Below, in pieces: positions 27,401 through 40,653 of a stretch of 64,000 nucleotides of DNA. Under the pieces are notes generated by a model. It ran no database searches. It saw only the letters and a program-made list of their open reading frames with translations, and had not been told where the DNA came from. The translations under genes were made by a program, and so were the position numbers. Position 1 is the first letter of the stretch; the number at the start of each line of letters is the position of its first letter. Location of the stretch: positions 5,031,503 through 5,095,502 of the forward strand of contig NC_045143.1 in NCBI RefSeq assembly GCF_008831285.2. The letters run 5' to 3'. The DNA is from Nymphaea colorata. Its lineage: Eukaryota > Streptophyta > Magnoliopsida > Nymphaeales > Nymphaeaceae.

Positions 27401-27655
27401 ACGATCGTCTTTATCCCGGGTTTCCTTGATTTGTGAGATCGGTTCTGGCTGCGATTTCCCACAGTGAAGGAAAATCTTCCAATTAGAAATTAAGGTAGGG
27501 TCGGGATGAACAGTTGCCGACACTGACCTCTGTATCTCTCTCTTTCTATCTCTCTTTCACACACACACACACATGTTTGTGCACGCGTGCACACATATAC
27601 ACACATACGCACGAAGATTTTGTCCTTTTAGATGTTTGTACTTTGGTTAGTGGAC
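24405..27655. other. intergenic spacer after the CBL10-like gene
   Basis: The first few hundred bases are presumably 3' untranslated region. Open frames at 25772-26152 and 26255-26653 have competitors on the other strand and no recognisable domain. GGCAGAGCTAGAAATTTTTT at about 26929 matches the end of the CAGTGGCGGAGC MITE family, and a degenerate copy may extend to about 27020. (CA)n occurs at 27555-27605. Confidence 0.45.
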
Positions 27656-27940
27656 ATAAAGAACTTTGAGAAAATCACGTTGGCTTCACAATTGTTGGAC
27701 TCTACATGTTCCATATTAAAAAAAAAACAATGAAATTCGGTAATATGGAAATAAAGAACTTTGAGAAAATCACATTGGCTTCACAATTCTTGGACTCTAC
27801 TTCTTCCATATTTTTTTAGGAAAAAAAAATCCTATTTTAGGAAAAAAAAATCCTATATGCTCACTAATGTATGAATAAGGGGTTCTGAAACTTTAAATTG
27901 CAGCTAAGGGGTATTGAAACTTTAAATTGCAACTTTCCAA
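27656..27940. repeat. cluster of short direct duplications
   Basis: ATAAAGAACTTTGAGAAAAT and the following 40-odd bases recur with a 95-bp period (27656 and 27751, a few changes). Next come two copies of TTTTAGGAAAAAAAAATCCT (about 27816-27856), then two copies of GAAACTTTAAATTGCA (about 27887-27931). Three independent duplications sit side by side. Confidence 0.75.
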
Positions 27941-28042
27941 TGGCAATGACTGTATAAATGAAAGATACAAGTTATTTAAAAAAAAAATTGAAATCCGCTA
28001 TTTCTTGATTCCTTGAGTGAGTTAGAAGAACAAACATTCTCT

Positions 28043-28215
28043 TGTTAAGCTTGCGCATCGGGCTGGCCTGACCTGATAAAAAGTAGGGCTCGAGACACTC
28101 GAAACCCAGGCCCAGGTTTGACCAGACCCCAGTTCGGCCCAACACACAAAACCTAAGCTCGACCCTGGGCCGATCCGATAACATTTCAGGCCGGTCCATG
28201 CCTTCTTTTTCATGT
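28043..28215. repeat. GGCCCGGGCC-type word repeat
   Basis: A GC-rich block with words such as GGGCTGGCCTGACC, GGCCCAGGTTTGACC and CAGGCCGGTCCATGCC. It shares GATAACATTTCAGGCCGGTC with 54265-54290 (GATAATATTTCAGACCGGCC), so the two are the same element type in the same relative orientation. No protein coding. Confidence 0.65.
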
Positions 28216-29240
28216 TCGGGCCTAAGCCTATTTATATTTTTAAAACTTTTTAAAAGATACTTAAAAAAAAATCGATGCAAAATTTTAAGTTTTTGAAATT
28301 AATCAGGTGCGTCGCCTGTCACTATAACATACTTTAGCAACGGCATTCCAACCGCCGGAGCTCCTTCCCTGAGCAACGGGCATGAGGCTGTTCCGCCGCG
28401 CTAGTTTGCCTCAGCCACCGGCGCTGCAGCCGCAATGGCATCGGAGCTCCTCTTTTTTCGTGTAGTGTGTGTCCGCTGACCACCATTTGGCTTCGGCCCT
28501 GTTTGGAAGTTTTAGAGGGGCCGTGAATCGCGGCAGTAAGGTGGTACTTTCATGCCCTTTGGACTCGTTTTCTCACGCCATGAAACAGACATTCTTTTCT
28601 AAATGTTGACATAACAATTCATTCTTGGTGCCCTCACTTTAACTGAACTCCCTCTTCTCTTCTTCCGAATCCAAGGGGGTTCACTGAGAATTGAACTAAT
28701 AATATTTCTTGATGAATTATAATTTCTTTTGCCAGTCCTTTAAGTATGTATGCATTAACATTCCGAACTTTTCAGTTGATTAAAATCAAGCATCTGTAAG
28801 CCATTAGCACTTATACATATACTTGACCTCCTTGGACGCAATTTTGTTTTCAGAAGTTATATGAAGCCACTGATGTATATATGAAAGCATCTAGATGACA
28901 AAAAAAAGTCATTGCTGCAAGTTGCCTCAAAGAGATGTAAGGAAACCGGAAATAGTGGCGGCGGCGACGGCGGCAGCGGCGTTGCAGCGACTTGAATCGA
29001 ACATCAAAATTTGCCGGCCTGTGTCTTAAGTTCTCTTCATGGTATTCTTCTTGCAAGGCAAAGATATATAAGCATGAGCTGACTTAGCCAACCCAGGCTC
29101 AAGCTTGAAAGCCAAGTTCATGTCAAAAAGGATCCTTGTATTTTTCATAAACTCATGTGTCACAACAAACTATAGTAATAAAACATCATTAAGTCAAAAT
29201 CTCATGATCAGGAAATTATACAAAAAATAGTACATGCATT
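28216..29240. other. intergenic spacer with a short GC-rich island
   Basis: About 28310-28460 is GC-rich (GCCGGAGCTCC, GCCGCGCTAG) and 28955-28984 is GGC-trinucleotide rich. Neither is tied to a recognisable gene. Confidence 0.45.
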
Positions 29241-29718
29241 TAAAGATGTACATGAACCGAGTTCAAGCTGAGCTGAGTCGGCCTAAGTCAGCTTCTGTCT
29301 CAAAAGCCCATCTCAAACTCAGCTCGAGATCGAGTCGAGCTTGCAAGTTTGAGTGGACTAACTAGAGCTTGGCACCTCTCAAGCCCAAGGAGGCTTAAAC
29401 TCGCCTGAGCCGAGGTTGAGCTTGAGCTTAGTTGGGCTGACATTTAAAAAAGTTGATTTTAACAAGAGAAGGAACTTGAGACCCTATATATTTATTTGTT
29501 GTGATGATATTTGAAACACCATTTTATATATTCTCTGCTTTACTTGAGTTTAAACGAGCCAAGTTCATGAAACTGAAAGTTGACTCATTTGCTTTGCAAG
29601 TTTGTTTTTCAACTTGAACTAGACTCATTTATTAAATGACTCAAGTCCAAGTCAAGCTTACCAAAGCAAATTCGAGTTGAACCTGAGTTAGCTCAACTGG
29701 TTGAACATCCTTGCACGT
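29241..29718. mobile_element. GAGCTCAAGCTTGAG word-array element
   Basis: The left end AAGATGTACATGAACCGAG pairs as an inverted repeat with the right end GGTTGAACATCCTTG. The body is degenerate GAGCTGAGTCGGCC, TCGAGATCGAGTCGAGCTTG and CCGAGGTTGAGCTTGAGCTT words. Same type as 11421-11911 but with decayed ends, and no clear target duplication. Confidence 0.5.
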
Positions 29719-30657
29719 ATGCTTGAAGAACCTAACCGAGCTCAAATGAAACTTGTGTAAAAATTAACTTGCGGTAATAAGTTCACCTAACACTCTTGAG
29801 CTCAAATATTAGACCACACTGGACTTAATTTGACATGAAAGTCCAGCCTAAAGAAGCCCAAGAACTTCCTGAGTGAGTCGCTCATAGGTCAAACCATTCA
29901 CATGGGCTGAGTATCGGCTGAGCGTAATACACTTGACATCGAATGGCTAGTGATGCTGGAAAAAAAAATGCATGCAGTGCTAGTGTGCTACTTATACCAA
30001 TAAAATCTCATATGTGAGAGGCGGGACCAGGTGATGGAGATTTGCATCAATCATATCAATAGAAGCTTGAATGCCAAATTCTAGTAAGCACATTTTGGAG
30101 TATATAATGTCTGGTGTGAAATGTCTGAAAATCACCTTTGACAATTTTGAGCGGTAAAAAACTATATGAAACAAATGTACAATAAGTCAAGTACTTTAAG
30201 ATGAGATTGAAATCTGCATAAATAATGAGTCTAGCCACAAGGTCCATGGCTGTGTCGGGCCTGGAATGGTACAGTGCACCCCCAACTTAGTGCCCTGTTG
30301 ACCACTCCATAAGACCAGGAGCATGGCACCCACGACAACCAAGTTGGTGGTGTGTCATCAACGTACCATCGAGCTATGCTTTGCCCCATGTAATAACTTA
30401 ATCTTTATTCATGAACCTCACTTTTTTAATACAAAAATACGTTCTTTTGGACAGCAAAAGGTTAGTTTATTATTTGATAACTAAGATGGTGGAACCTCAG
30501 CTTACCCAACATCCAATTCCTTTAGTAGTCACATTGGTGGCTTGGTCTAGTGGGTGTGTTCTCTACATACATGCAAAATAACAAAAGCATGCAGCAGTCC
30601 AGGCTCATACGAAGTTTGACTCTTTGGGAGTGCTCGAGCCCATTAACTGGCCTGAGC
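29719..30657. other. intergenic spacer, nothing recognisable
   Basis: No gene supported. A few further CCGAGCTCAAATG-like words near 29730-29820 may be leftovers of the element before it. Confidence 0.45.
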
Positions 30658-30832
30658 CAGTGCCGGAGCCACAAGTGGGCTTTCTTGGGCATGAGTTAGC
30701 TTACACAAACTTTACATTTTGGTACCCCCAACTATTTGCGTATTCACACAATATGATGCCCCTCGATCACAGAAGGGTTTAACTTTTTTTGAATTAGTGT
30801 TCCTCAAACCAAAATTTCTAGCTCTGCCACTG
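30658..30832. mobile_element. CAGTGCCGGAGCC MITE, 175 bp
   Basis: Inverted ends: CAGTGCCGGAGCC at the left and AGCTCTGCCACTG at the right. Flanked by GCCTGAGC and ACTTGAGC (6 of 8 match), an aged 8-bp target duplication. The interior AT-rich sequence resembles 31500-31669. No coding capacity. Confidence 0.65.
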
Positions 30833-31499
30833 ACTTGAGCATTAAAGAGCTGATCGGCTAGATCTAGTGCTTTAGCAAGTAGACGGAAAAGCTCGCCCGT
30901 CGGCGGAGCCCGACCTAGCTGGCATAGGCTTGGGGTTTGATCCAGGGACAAATTAAATCTTTGGAGATCAAGGATTTGGAAAGACAAGGAGTGGTAGCTT
31001 TCAAAGACTTAAATGCTCGTGGCCCTCACAGATCGGTTTGCAGCCACTTTGATGACTACCCCTTGGTTGGACTCATGTTGGTATTATTGGGAATGGGCTT
31101 GTCAACATGTGGTCACGTCCCTTTCTTAGATCTCTCCCAAAGGGAACACAGACAAATGATACACAGCGCATCTACGTAGCCGCGGCCATCGTCTCAAAAA
31201 ATAAGCACAAGAGTCATTATTGATTTTTGTCATGAACGGATAAATCATGTGATTTTCCTCTTGAATTCAAGGGAAAAGGGCAAAGAAACAGTGGAGACAG
31301 AGCAGCGGTTTGGGCGTCACACTCTTCCTTTGCTGTCACCTCTCAGTGGGCAGACAACTTCCAAGCTTGTGTGCCAGCCGGCTGCCGGATCTAATTCGCC
31401 GGTGGCCGGTGACTGCACCCATTATAGCAGTAGCGGAGCTAGGTGTAAACACAAGCACATTCATTTTCAATAGTGAGTTAGAACTAGTTATATGAGGAG

Positions 31500-31669
31500 C
31501 AGTGGCAGAGTCAAAAAAATTTCTGTAACGACATTCGATTAGATATTTTCATATCTGAAGGGGCATTTATATATATAACTGAGCAAATATTCGAAGATGT
31601 TAATGTAAAAATAAAAAAGCATTGAGGTAGGCTGCTGCCCACATGAGCCCATATGTAGGTCTGCCACTG
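31500..31669. mobile_element. CAGTGGCAGAG MITE, 170 bp
   Basis: Inverted ends CAGTGGCAGAGTC and GGTCTGCCACTG. TATGAGGA on the left and TATGAGAA on the right look like a target-site duplication of 8 bp (one change). It is the best-preserved copy of the family in this window and served to recognise the split copy at 11281. Confidence 0.7.
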
Positions 31670-33706
31670 TATGAGAATACTGCCTTCTTAACCCAGCCAA
31701 AGTTCTTATAACTGTCTATGAGTTAATCATTTCTGGCGCTTCTACTATCTGGAATTCATATTAATCATCATGTGGTCTCATACATAGATGTGATCTATGT
31801 ATAAACCATGTTGCCTATGTGCATTCCTGGATGCTATGCATACCATGCACGTACATGCATGGCATGTAGACATAACATTGGAATTACGTCGCCTAACCAT
31901 AGGACAGATGGTACTACCTACATATATGTGAGATGGGTAAACTGTTCCCATGTATGAACAAAGATCACCATTCATTCATGTTGTCGGACTCATGGGATGG
32001 ACCATGAAGGAGTCGGGGTCCCATCACATACTGGATTTGCTGAGAGCTGGACTTTTATACTAAAGAAGAAGATCAGGTCCAAGTAAAGTAAATACTCTTT
32101 TTTTGGATCTATACGATTTTATTCGAGCAGATGTTGAGTTGCATGTGATTCAATACCAGACATGGTGCAACATCAAGATCCATTAATTGAGAAACACAAT
32201 ATTCTTCGATACAAAAGAAAATTGTGTATGATTTCTACAATGAAAGATACATCCAGATCCTATGTGTACCTGCACCTGCACCTCTTAGATGGATCTGAAT
32301 CTGCACCAGTAGACCACTGAGGGCGTGATGGCAGCACGAAACGACTGTTAGTAGAAAGTATATACGATGGTAATACCCATCAGCTGGATACTGCGTGGAT
32401 GGTTATTTCTTATGTCGTTAAAAACCATCGTAAACTATGTATTCTGTCATTGAAAACCATAGCCAAGCAACTGATCGTTGCAAATGCATCTTTTGCGACG
32501 GTTTTTAACAACACAAAGTAAAAAAAAAAAAAAAAAAACCATTCGGCTATAGAGGTAGCAAACTGATATGTAAATATGTATATATTAGAATTTGGATGGT
32601 CATCAGATTCAGTACATTAGAAAGAGACAAAATTTCAAAACCGAGTCCCAACTACTTGCAACGTATTTGTACTGGGGAAGGATGAGAGCGATCACTTGGT
32701 GAAAAATTGCCGTATGAAAGGGTAAAATGTGGTCTCGATGCATGAGTCTCGTGGATGTGACATGGGCATATATGATGAAGCGGTAAAAACTGAAAATGAT
32801 AGGGCCATTGAAAATGAAAACTAGTGCGCTTTTTTACATTGTTTTTCTCTTGGGAAAAAAACAAGTGATGTTTCTGTCTTTCGAGAACATGTATTTATGT
32901 AAATCAGTCCATACAAATGCTATCGCTATGGAATATGAAGTACTTTTTACATTGCCGTGTCTTTTTCCAGCATGATCTGAAAGAAGGACGAATGTTTATA
33001 CGTTGGTCACATCCATGCATATACCATCGCCTTTTCAACAGTGAAAATTTTAATTTGGTGTAAAATATTATATCAGAAGTTTACAGAAAAATATTTTCCC
33101 TTCAAATATTACTTCAGTTTATGACATAACTTTTCAGCAAGTAAGCGCTAATAAACATATCTGAATTGAGAAACCTATCCAATATTCCTGTCCACACCAT
33201 AGGTGCCAGGACGTACCATTGTGCCCTGTAATAAAACATGCATTGACTGAATGAGTAATTGAACAAGGTTAAACATGTCAAGAAGCATAAGACTAATTAA
33301 ATATAAATTATTAGTTGATTAAACAATTTTGCATTTGATAATTGAGAGATCATCTATCAAGTCGATTGGACAATTTATGATACGTGCACAGAGCTTTCAT
33401 ACTTAGTAGTGTGTGCATTAGATGAACCCATGACAAAGTTAGATAATTTATTATCAACAAATATGCATCATTTAATGATTCAGAAAGCTAAGAATAAATA
33501 AATAATAAATGTGAAGTTTCTTTATGTGGTGCTTCTAAAGTATATCTAAAACAACATTTCCATGTTCTTAAGATCACGTTCCAAATATGTTTACGATTTT
33601 CTTGCAGTAAATCTCTATAATCTAACCCAGCCGATGTTCAACATGGCCAACTCGCATCAACGGCGATGCGCATGAACATGTTTACATGGCGACAAGAACT
33701 GAAGAA

Positions 33707-33750
<44 letters not shown>

Positions 33751-34194
33751 AACAAAGCCCTTCTCCACGTTTAACATGAAGCAGAAAGAGAGCTGCACAG
33801 CCACCTCTCATGGCGCAGCAAACTAATTACTTATGAAAGATTCACATACACGTCACAGGGATATTGCTGCGGTTCAGTCACTTCCGCATCGTAAGCGTCA
33901 ACTCGTCTGAACATTTTTAATGAAAAATTTATGATTCCTTGCAAAACATGCATGATGCTGTGGGTTGGTAGTTGGCATACCATGATGATGATCATCATCA
34001 TGCGATGATGGTGGTGGTGATATGAGGTCGATAGTTGGTTCAGAGCATGCAGGATGAAGATGACGATAATGATGAGGAACGCAGGCCAAATAGGCTCCCA
34101 GCAATGTAGATCACGCCAAGACTCATTAATGCTGCTCATTGAACAGACTCTCAAGTCCATGAATTGCTTCCCCACTAGCTGCAAATTGTAGATG

Positions 34195-34236
<42 letters not shown>

Positions 34237-35037
34237 TTTACTAATTAAAAAAGTGATATTAGGAGCAAAGCTGTAAACTTGAAACTGGTATTGGCAGGAG
34301 CTCGCTGTGGCAGAAAAGTGATGGCTCTCTGTCACTGGCCGTAGCTCAGGCAAAGTTGGGAGGATAACCCTGACTGACAGGGTGGCTCGCACACCGTGCC
34401 ACTCATCCTCACCTATCATCTTCTTTTCAATAATAAATGTTTCATCTCTTTTCTATTGCAGCAATATGAACAAGATTTAGAAATTTAGAATCTCAGATGC
34501 TTATTTTGCAGAAACATCAACTAGCTTGCCTCCTGATCCGACTATGCTGAACCTGTTTCTGTAAGACAATACCCCAACAATTTACTGAAGAGAGAGATCG
34601 TAATCGCTGTTGTTTAACGTCTTTTAAATTGATGGAGGCAAAGTTACTTGAAAAGTCAAGAAGGCAGAGATCAAATACATGAGAATGTACATCGGAGGTT
34701 TACCAGGGAGGGTAAATGGTGATCAAGCGGTTGAAAAGCAAAAGGAAAATAAAAGACAAGAAACTGTTGACAGCCATTAATTGGGCAGATGTCTGGACAT
34801 GGCTAGTACAACCCCTGAGCAAATGAACTAGTTGAAGCTGAAAAAGTTCAATTTTTATAATTCATCTCTTCACACAAATAATGGTCATGGCCTGCCTAGC
34901 TAAACCCAGCTTGCTTGAAATAAGCACACACATATACCTTATTTGCTGTTGCATTTTACAAATTTTACTAGTCACAACCTTCATGACAAGTATTCTAGAT
35001 TTCAATATCTCGATATGTGGAACTGATTTTTCATTTG

Positions 35038-35072
<35 letters not shown>

Positions 35073-36737
35073 TGGAAAATCAATCACACGTACTTATATA
35101 TCCTTAATTTGTGAAAACGAAAAAACATGCGATGTGCTGACATGTACATCATAAAGAAATATGATATATAACTTGTGATAATAGAATCTAAAAGGTACTT
35201 TGTCATGAAAGTTGAACTTAGATGTTACCTTAAAATTGTTGTGAATCAAATGTCATAAACTCTTCACCTTGATTTTGTGGTACGCACGCGTGAACACAAA
35301 TTAAGCTAATTTGGCAATGTCTGTCTTTTTAGATAAACACTCCCTAATACATCATGTCTTCGTTTTTTTCTAGATCTTAAGAAATCTAATGCTCGTGAAT
35401 AAAGAGCTGGTGCACCAAACATCCTATCATTGTTAAATAAAATTTTATTTACTCTTAGTTAATAATTAACAGTCGCATGCAAATGAAGCTCTAAAAACTT
35501 CAAGTAAACTTTCATTGAGCAAATATAAAGATTGATAAAGTTAAAGCATCAGCAGTTTATGTTGTTCCCCAAATGGTATATGCATCTTTGCAGTATGATC
35601 AGAAGGTAGCTGCGCCAAGAGAATTCCATTGTTGGCAATTTCTTTACAATCTTTATTAGCATATGTAGACGTTAAAAATGTTCGTAGGAAAGGTTGGATT
35701 TTTAAATGCTGCACTTCTTTCGCAATTAATGAACCAGTTCTAGCTGATCCGAGAGTACCCAAGTCGGACTTCTTTAGGTTTATTGGCATTGAAAACCTGT
35801 TCCTTTTAACTGATCGTCATGCTTGGCTCAGTTCACCACATGCTTTCTAGCCAGACCCGTGCACCTACACCATGGACCTACAAGCACACCGATCAAAGAG
35901 AGACATTCAAAAATTAAGCCATATATATATATATATATATATATGGAAGAGGGAGAACCTGACCCTGCAGGAACTAACAAAAAGTGGTGCAGTCGTTAGG
36001 TCTACACCATGTAATCTACAAAGTCAAAAAGGAAGGAAGTTAGGGCTCCCTTTTCGGGGAAGGAGACGAATAAAAAAGCTGGGGGAAGTAGAGCGATCAT
36101 GTAGGAGGCAGCAGTGAAGAGAAAGAGAGGCTGATAGAAATCAACAAGTTGGGAAAAGTAAATTATGAAAAGGGAAGAGAGACAGGAACGAAGGAACCAA
36201 AAAGCAAATGGGGAAATGGACAAAGGGGTTGGGGTTGGGGATGGGCTACAAAAGGGCAGATAGGGCTGTCTTCTGTCAGCTGGTCTGAACCAAGGCAATC
36301 AATGTTCTTGGCAACACTAAGGTGGCACCAGGTATCACAAACCCAAAAAGATGAAGCTCCTAAATCCCCATGACTGTCACCAGCTTGGGGAATTTAATGT
36401 TGGTGCAGTAATATTCCTACAATCTTTTGTCATTTTGGGATGTCAAGTAGCATTCTCCCTCTACTCCTCACACCAGTAGAACACTTGTCTCTTGGATTTC
36501 TTTGCACTATCACGTGAATGTCAGCCTCTACTTTTTTTTTCTCTCTTTTTCCATCTTGGGGTTTCCTTCCTTTTTTTTTTTACTTCGAGAGAGAGAGAGA
36601 CAGAATAAACAGTTTTTTAAAAAAAATCTGAGATTGTCCTCTTAGACCTTATTTATTGGCTTCAATTTATTCCCTTGTTTCGTCATCTTAAAGTTTTCTT
36701 TGTACCTTGCCCTGTAGCCTGAAACCTCAGGTGGTTC
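31670..36737. other. intergenic spacer with simple repeats, and promoter of the GATA gene
   Basis: No gene supported. Simple repeats: (TC)n 33711-33749, (TA)n(GA)n 34195-34234, (CA)n(TA)n 35038-35070, (TA)n 35923-35944. Near 32414 (CGTTAAAAACCATCG) and 32505 (CGACGGTTTTTAAC) lie two inverted copies of a motif, like the subterminal repeats of some plant DNA transposons. Minus-strand frames at 33831-34419 include a hydrophobic stretch and His runs but are not convincing. The last few hundred bases (GA run at 36588-36600) should hold the promoter and leader of the GATA gene. Confidence 0.45.
33708..33749. repeat. (TC)n microsatellite
   Basis: About 20 TC units, uninterrupted. Confidence 0.95.
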
Positions 36738-38311
36738 ATGTCTTCGATCTATCTCCACGCTGCAATCGGTGAAGGTCGCGAGGCAATAGAGGGAGGTGGA
36801 AGAGGAGAAGGGGGTATGATGCTGGGACCTGTAGGTCGTGACTTCTTCTGGGGAGATGGGAGAGATTTCACGGCAGAACACGATCATCAACGCTTCATTC
36901 CAAAAGAGCTCCTTCTTTTTGAACCCACCGCCCGCTCTCAACACCCATGTGCTCCCATCTTCTTCAGCCAACATGAACACCACTATGATATCCAAGATCA
37001 GGTTTCCATGGTGTCTATTCCCGTATTAATTTATATATCATGTGCATCCTCTTTTCCATGGTGCTATTTGTGGTCTCCTCCTTTTCTATCATGACTCACT
37101 TGCAGTTGATGTTGAGTGCAGGTGGGAGTACAACATGCCGCAGGTGCCGGCTCGAGTGATCATCCAACAACTTGTGATCATGGAATCAACTTGGATGATT
37201 CTTCAAGTAAAACCCACATAACAGATGGTCATCATGATCACCAGAGTGATTACAGTCAGCATGAGCAAGATGACCATCCTCGCCGTTGTGATCGCCATCG
37301 CGACAACCATCTTGATCAACAGAGGTTATCTAGAGAGTGCAACAGCTATAACCATCCGATAAGAACATGCGTGGACTGTAACACAACCAAGACGCCTCTC
37401 TGGAGAAGCGGTCCCCTTGGACCCAAGGTATTATCATCACCATCTACTTTGTTTCATCCCAATGATCTCAAGATAATCTGTTTATTATATTACCTATCTA
37501 CTGTTTCATATTGGGGCCTGTTTTCATTGATGAGATATGGGATTGCAGCAAAACAGCATCTTGTAGGATGCCAACCTTCCATCTTTAATTCTGTTTTACA
37601 ATTAAGGTGATTTAATTCAAGGTCATATGAGAGGATCTGGTGCAATACTGTTCTTTCGATCACCCTCTGTTAGCTATGAGTTTCAAATACTATATGATAT
37701 TTATCTTCTCAATCCTGTTGGAATCAAGGATAATTGCAATATTATCTCAGATATTTCTACTTTCAGGATACAGCCTTGTTGATTCATTCACTACCAAGTA
37801 ACCAGTTTGGCGTTTATCACATACATATGAAGTGATTTTTCTGAATCTTGATGTAGTTGTTCTTATGTCTATGTTCTAAACAAAAATGCAGTCTCTATGC
37901 AATGCTTGTGGGATCAGGCACCACAAGGCAAGGCGAGCTCGAGCAGCAGCAGCAGCAGCGGCTGCTGCTGCTGCAGCTGCTGCTCAAACGGGAGAAAATT
38001 GCTATTCATCACCGGTTAAAGCCAAGCTGAAGAAGGAGAAAAGGTCGGAACAGACTAAATCAGCCACCAACGTTAAGAAGAGAAGCAAGCTCTTCACCAC
38101 CCCACGTAGGAGGAGGGGCCTGTGCTTAGATTTGGACCTGAACTGTCCAATAGATCAAGATGACAACCTGCAGTATCCTGAAACACCCAAGCAGCTTGAT
38201 TTCTCGGTGGAAATGAGCAAGCCCGTGCCTTTCAAGAGAGTGTTCCCTGAAGATGAGGAGCAAGCTGCCATCTTGCTAATGGCCCTTTCCTGTGGTCTTG
38301 TTCATGGCTGA
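36738..38311 (+). CDS. B-class GATA transcription factor with LLM domain, 329 aa, three exons
   Basis: Exons 36738-37001, 37122-37427 and 37892-38311; both introns are GT-AG in phase 0. The type-IV zinc finger is C171-x2-C174-x18-C193-x2-C196 (CVDCNTTKTPLWRSGPLGPK, then SLCNACGIRHHKARRAR), split by intron 2 after GPK. It binds GATA sites in nuclear DNA. The C-terminus carries the LLM motif (L318-L319-M320 in ILLMALSCG), which defines the GNC/GNL-type subgroup of B-GATAs that control greening, light and hormone responses. The N-terminus MSSIYLHAA resembles other LLM B-GATAs, supporting the start. Residues 120-150 are rich in His, Asp and Gln. Directly after the finger is a run of 14 alanines, and further on a basic stretch (about 222-252) that could be a nuclear signal. 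The exact orthologue (GNC, GNL or GATA15-17) cannot be told from this window. Confidence 0.95.
37943..37984 (+). repeat. GCA/GCT trinucleotide tract coding 14 alanines
   Basis: Five GCA and one GCG are followed by GCT, GCA and GCT codons in exon 3 of the GATA gene. The left half (GCA units) and right half (GCT units) are mutually complementary, so the tract can fold into a hairpin with a stem of about 14 bp. Such tracts are prone to length change. Confidence 0.9.
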
Positions 38312-40442
<2,131 letters not shown>

Positions 40443-40454
40443 CAAGTGACACAA

Positions 40455-40548
40455 GCTTAAATGAATCGAACTTGAGCCGAGCAATATGTAACTCGAGTTG
40501 AACTCGAACTAACCGAGCTGAGTTCTTGCTCGTTGTACATTCCTACTC
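40455..40548. repeat. short GAGCTCGAAC word repeat next to the microsatellite
   Basis: CTTGAGCCGAGC, TCGAGTTGAACTCGAAC and CCGAGCTGAG words, ending TACATTCCTAC. Possibly one end of a word-array element whose other part was replaced by the microsatellite. Confidence 0.4.
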
Positions 40549-40653
40549 TCTAGCAGATTACTGTAGGGTTCACTCTAAGAAATGTCATCCTTCTGGGTTA
40601 CTTAAATCTAAACTCTAGCAGCCATGAGAGACTTGATGCAGCAGAATATTAAT

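Noticed and set aside
33831-34419. Minus-strand frames with a hydrophobic stretch and His runs, considered as a small secreted-peptide or membrane gene
   Set aside because: Two overlapping frames compete, no cleavage-site pattern is clear, and His/Met runs derive from ATG/ATC-rich simple sequence.
34260-34420. Possible microRNA hairpin (GTGGCA and TGCCAC 80 bases apart)
   Set aside because: Pairing beyond the outer six bases is poor and no known mature microRNA sequence is present.
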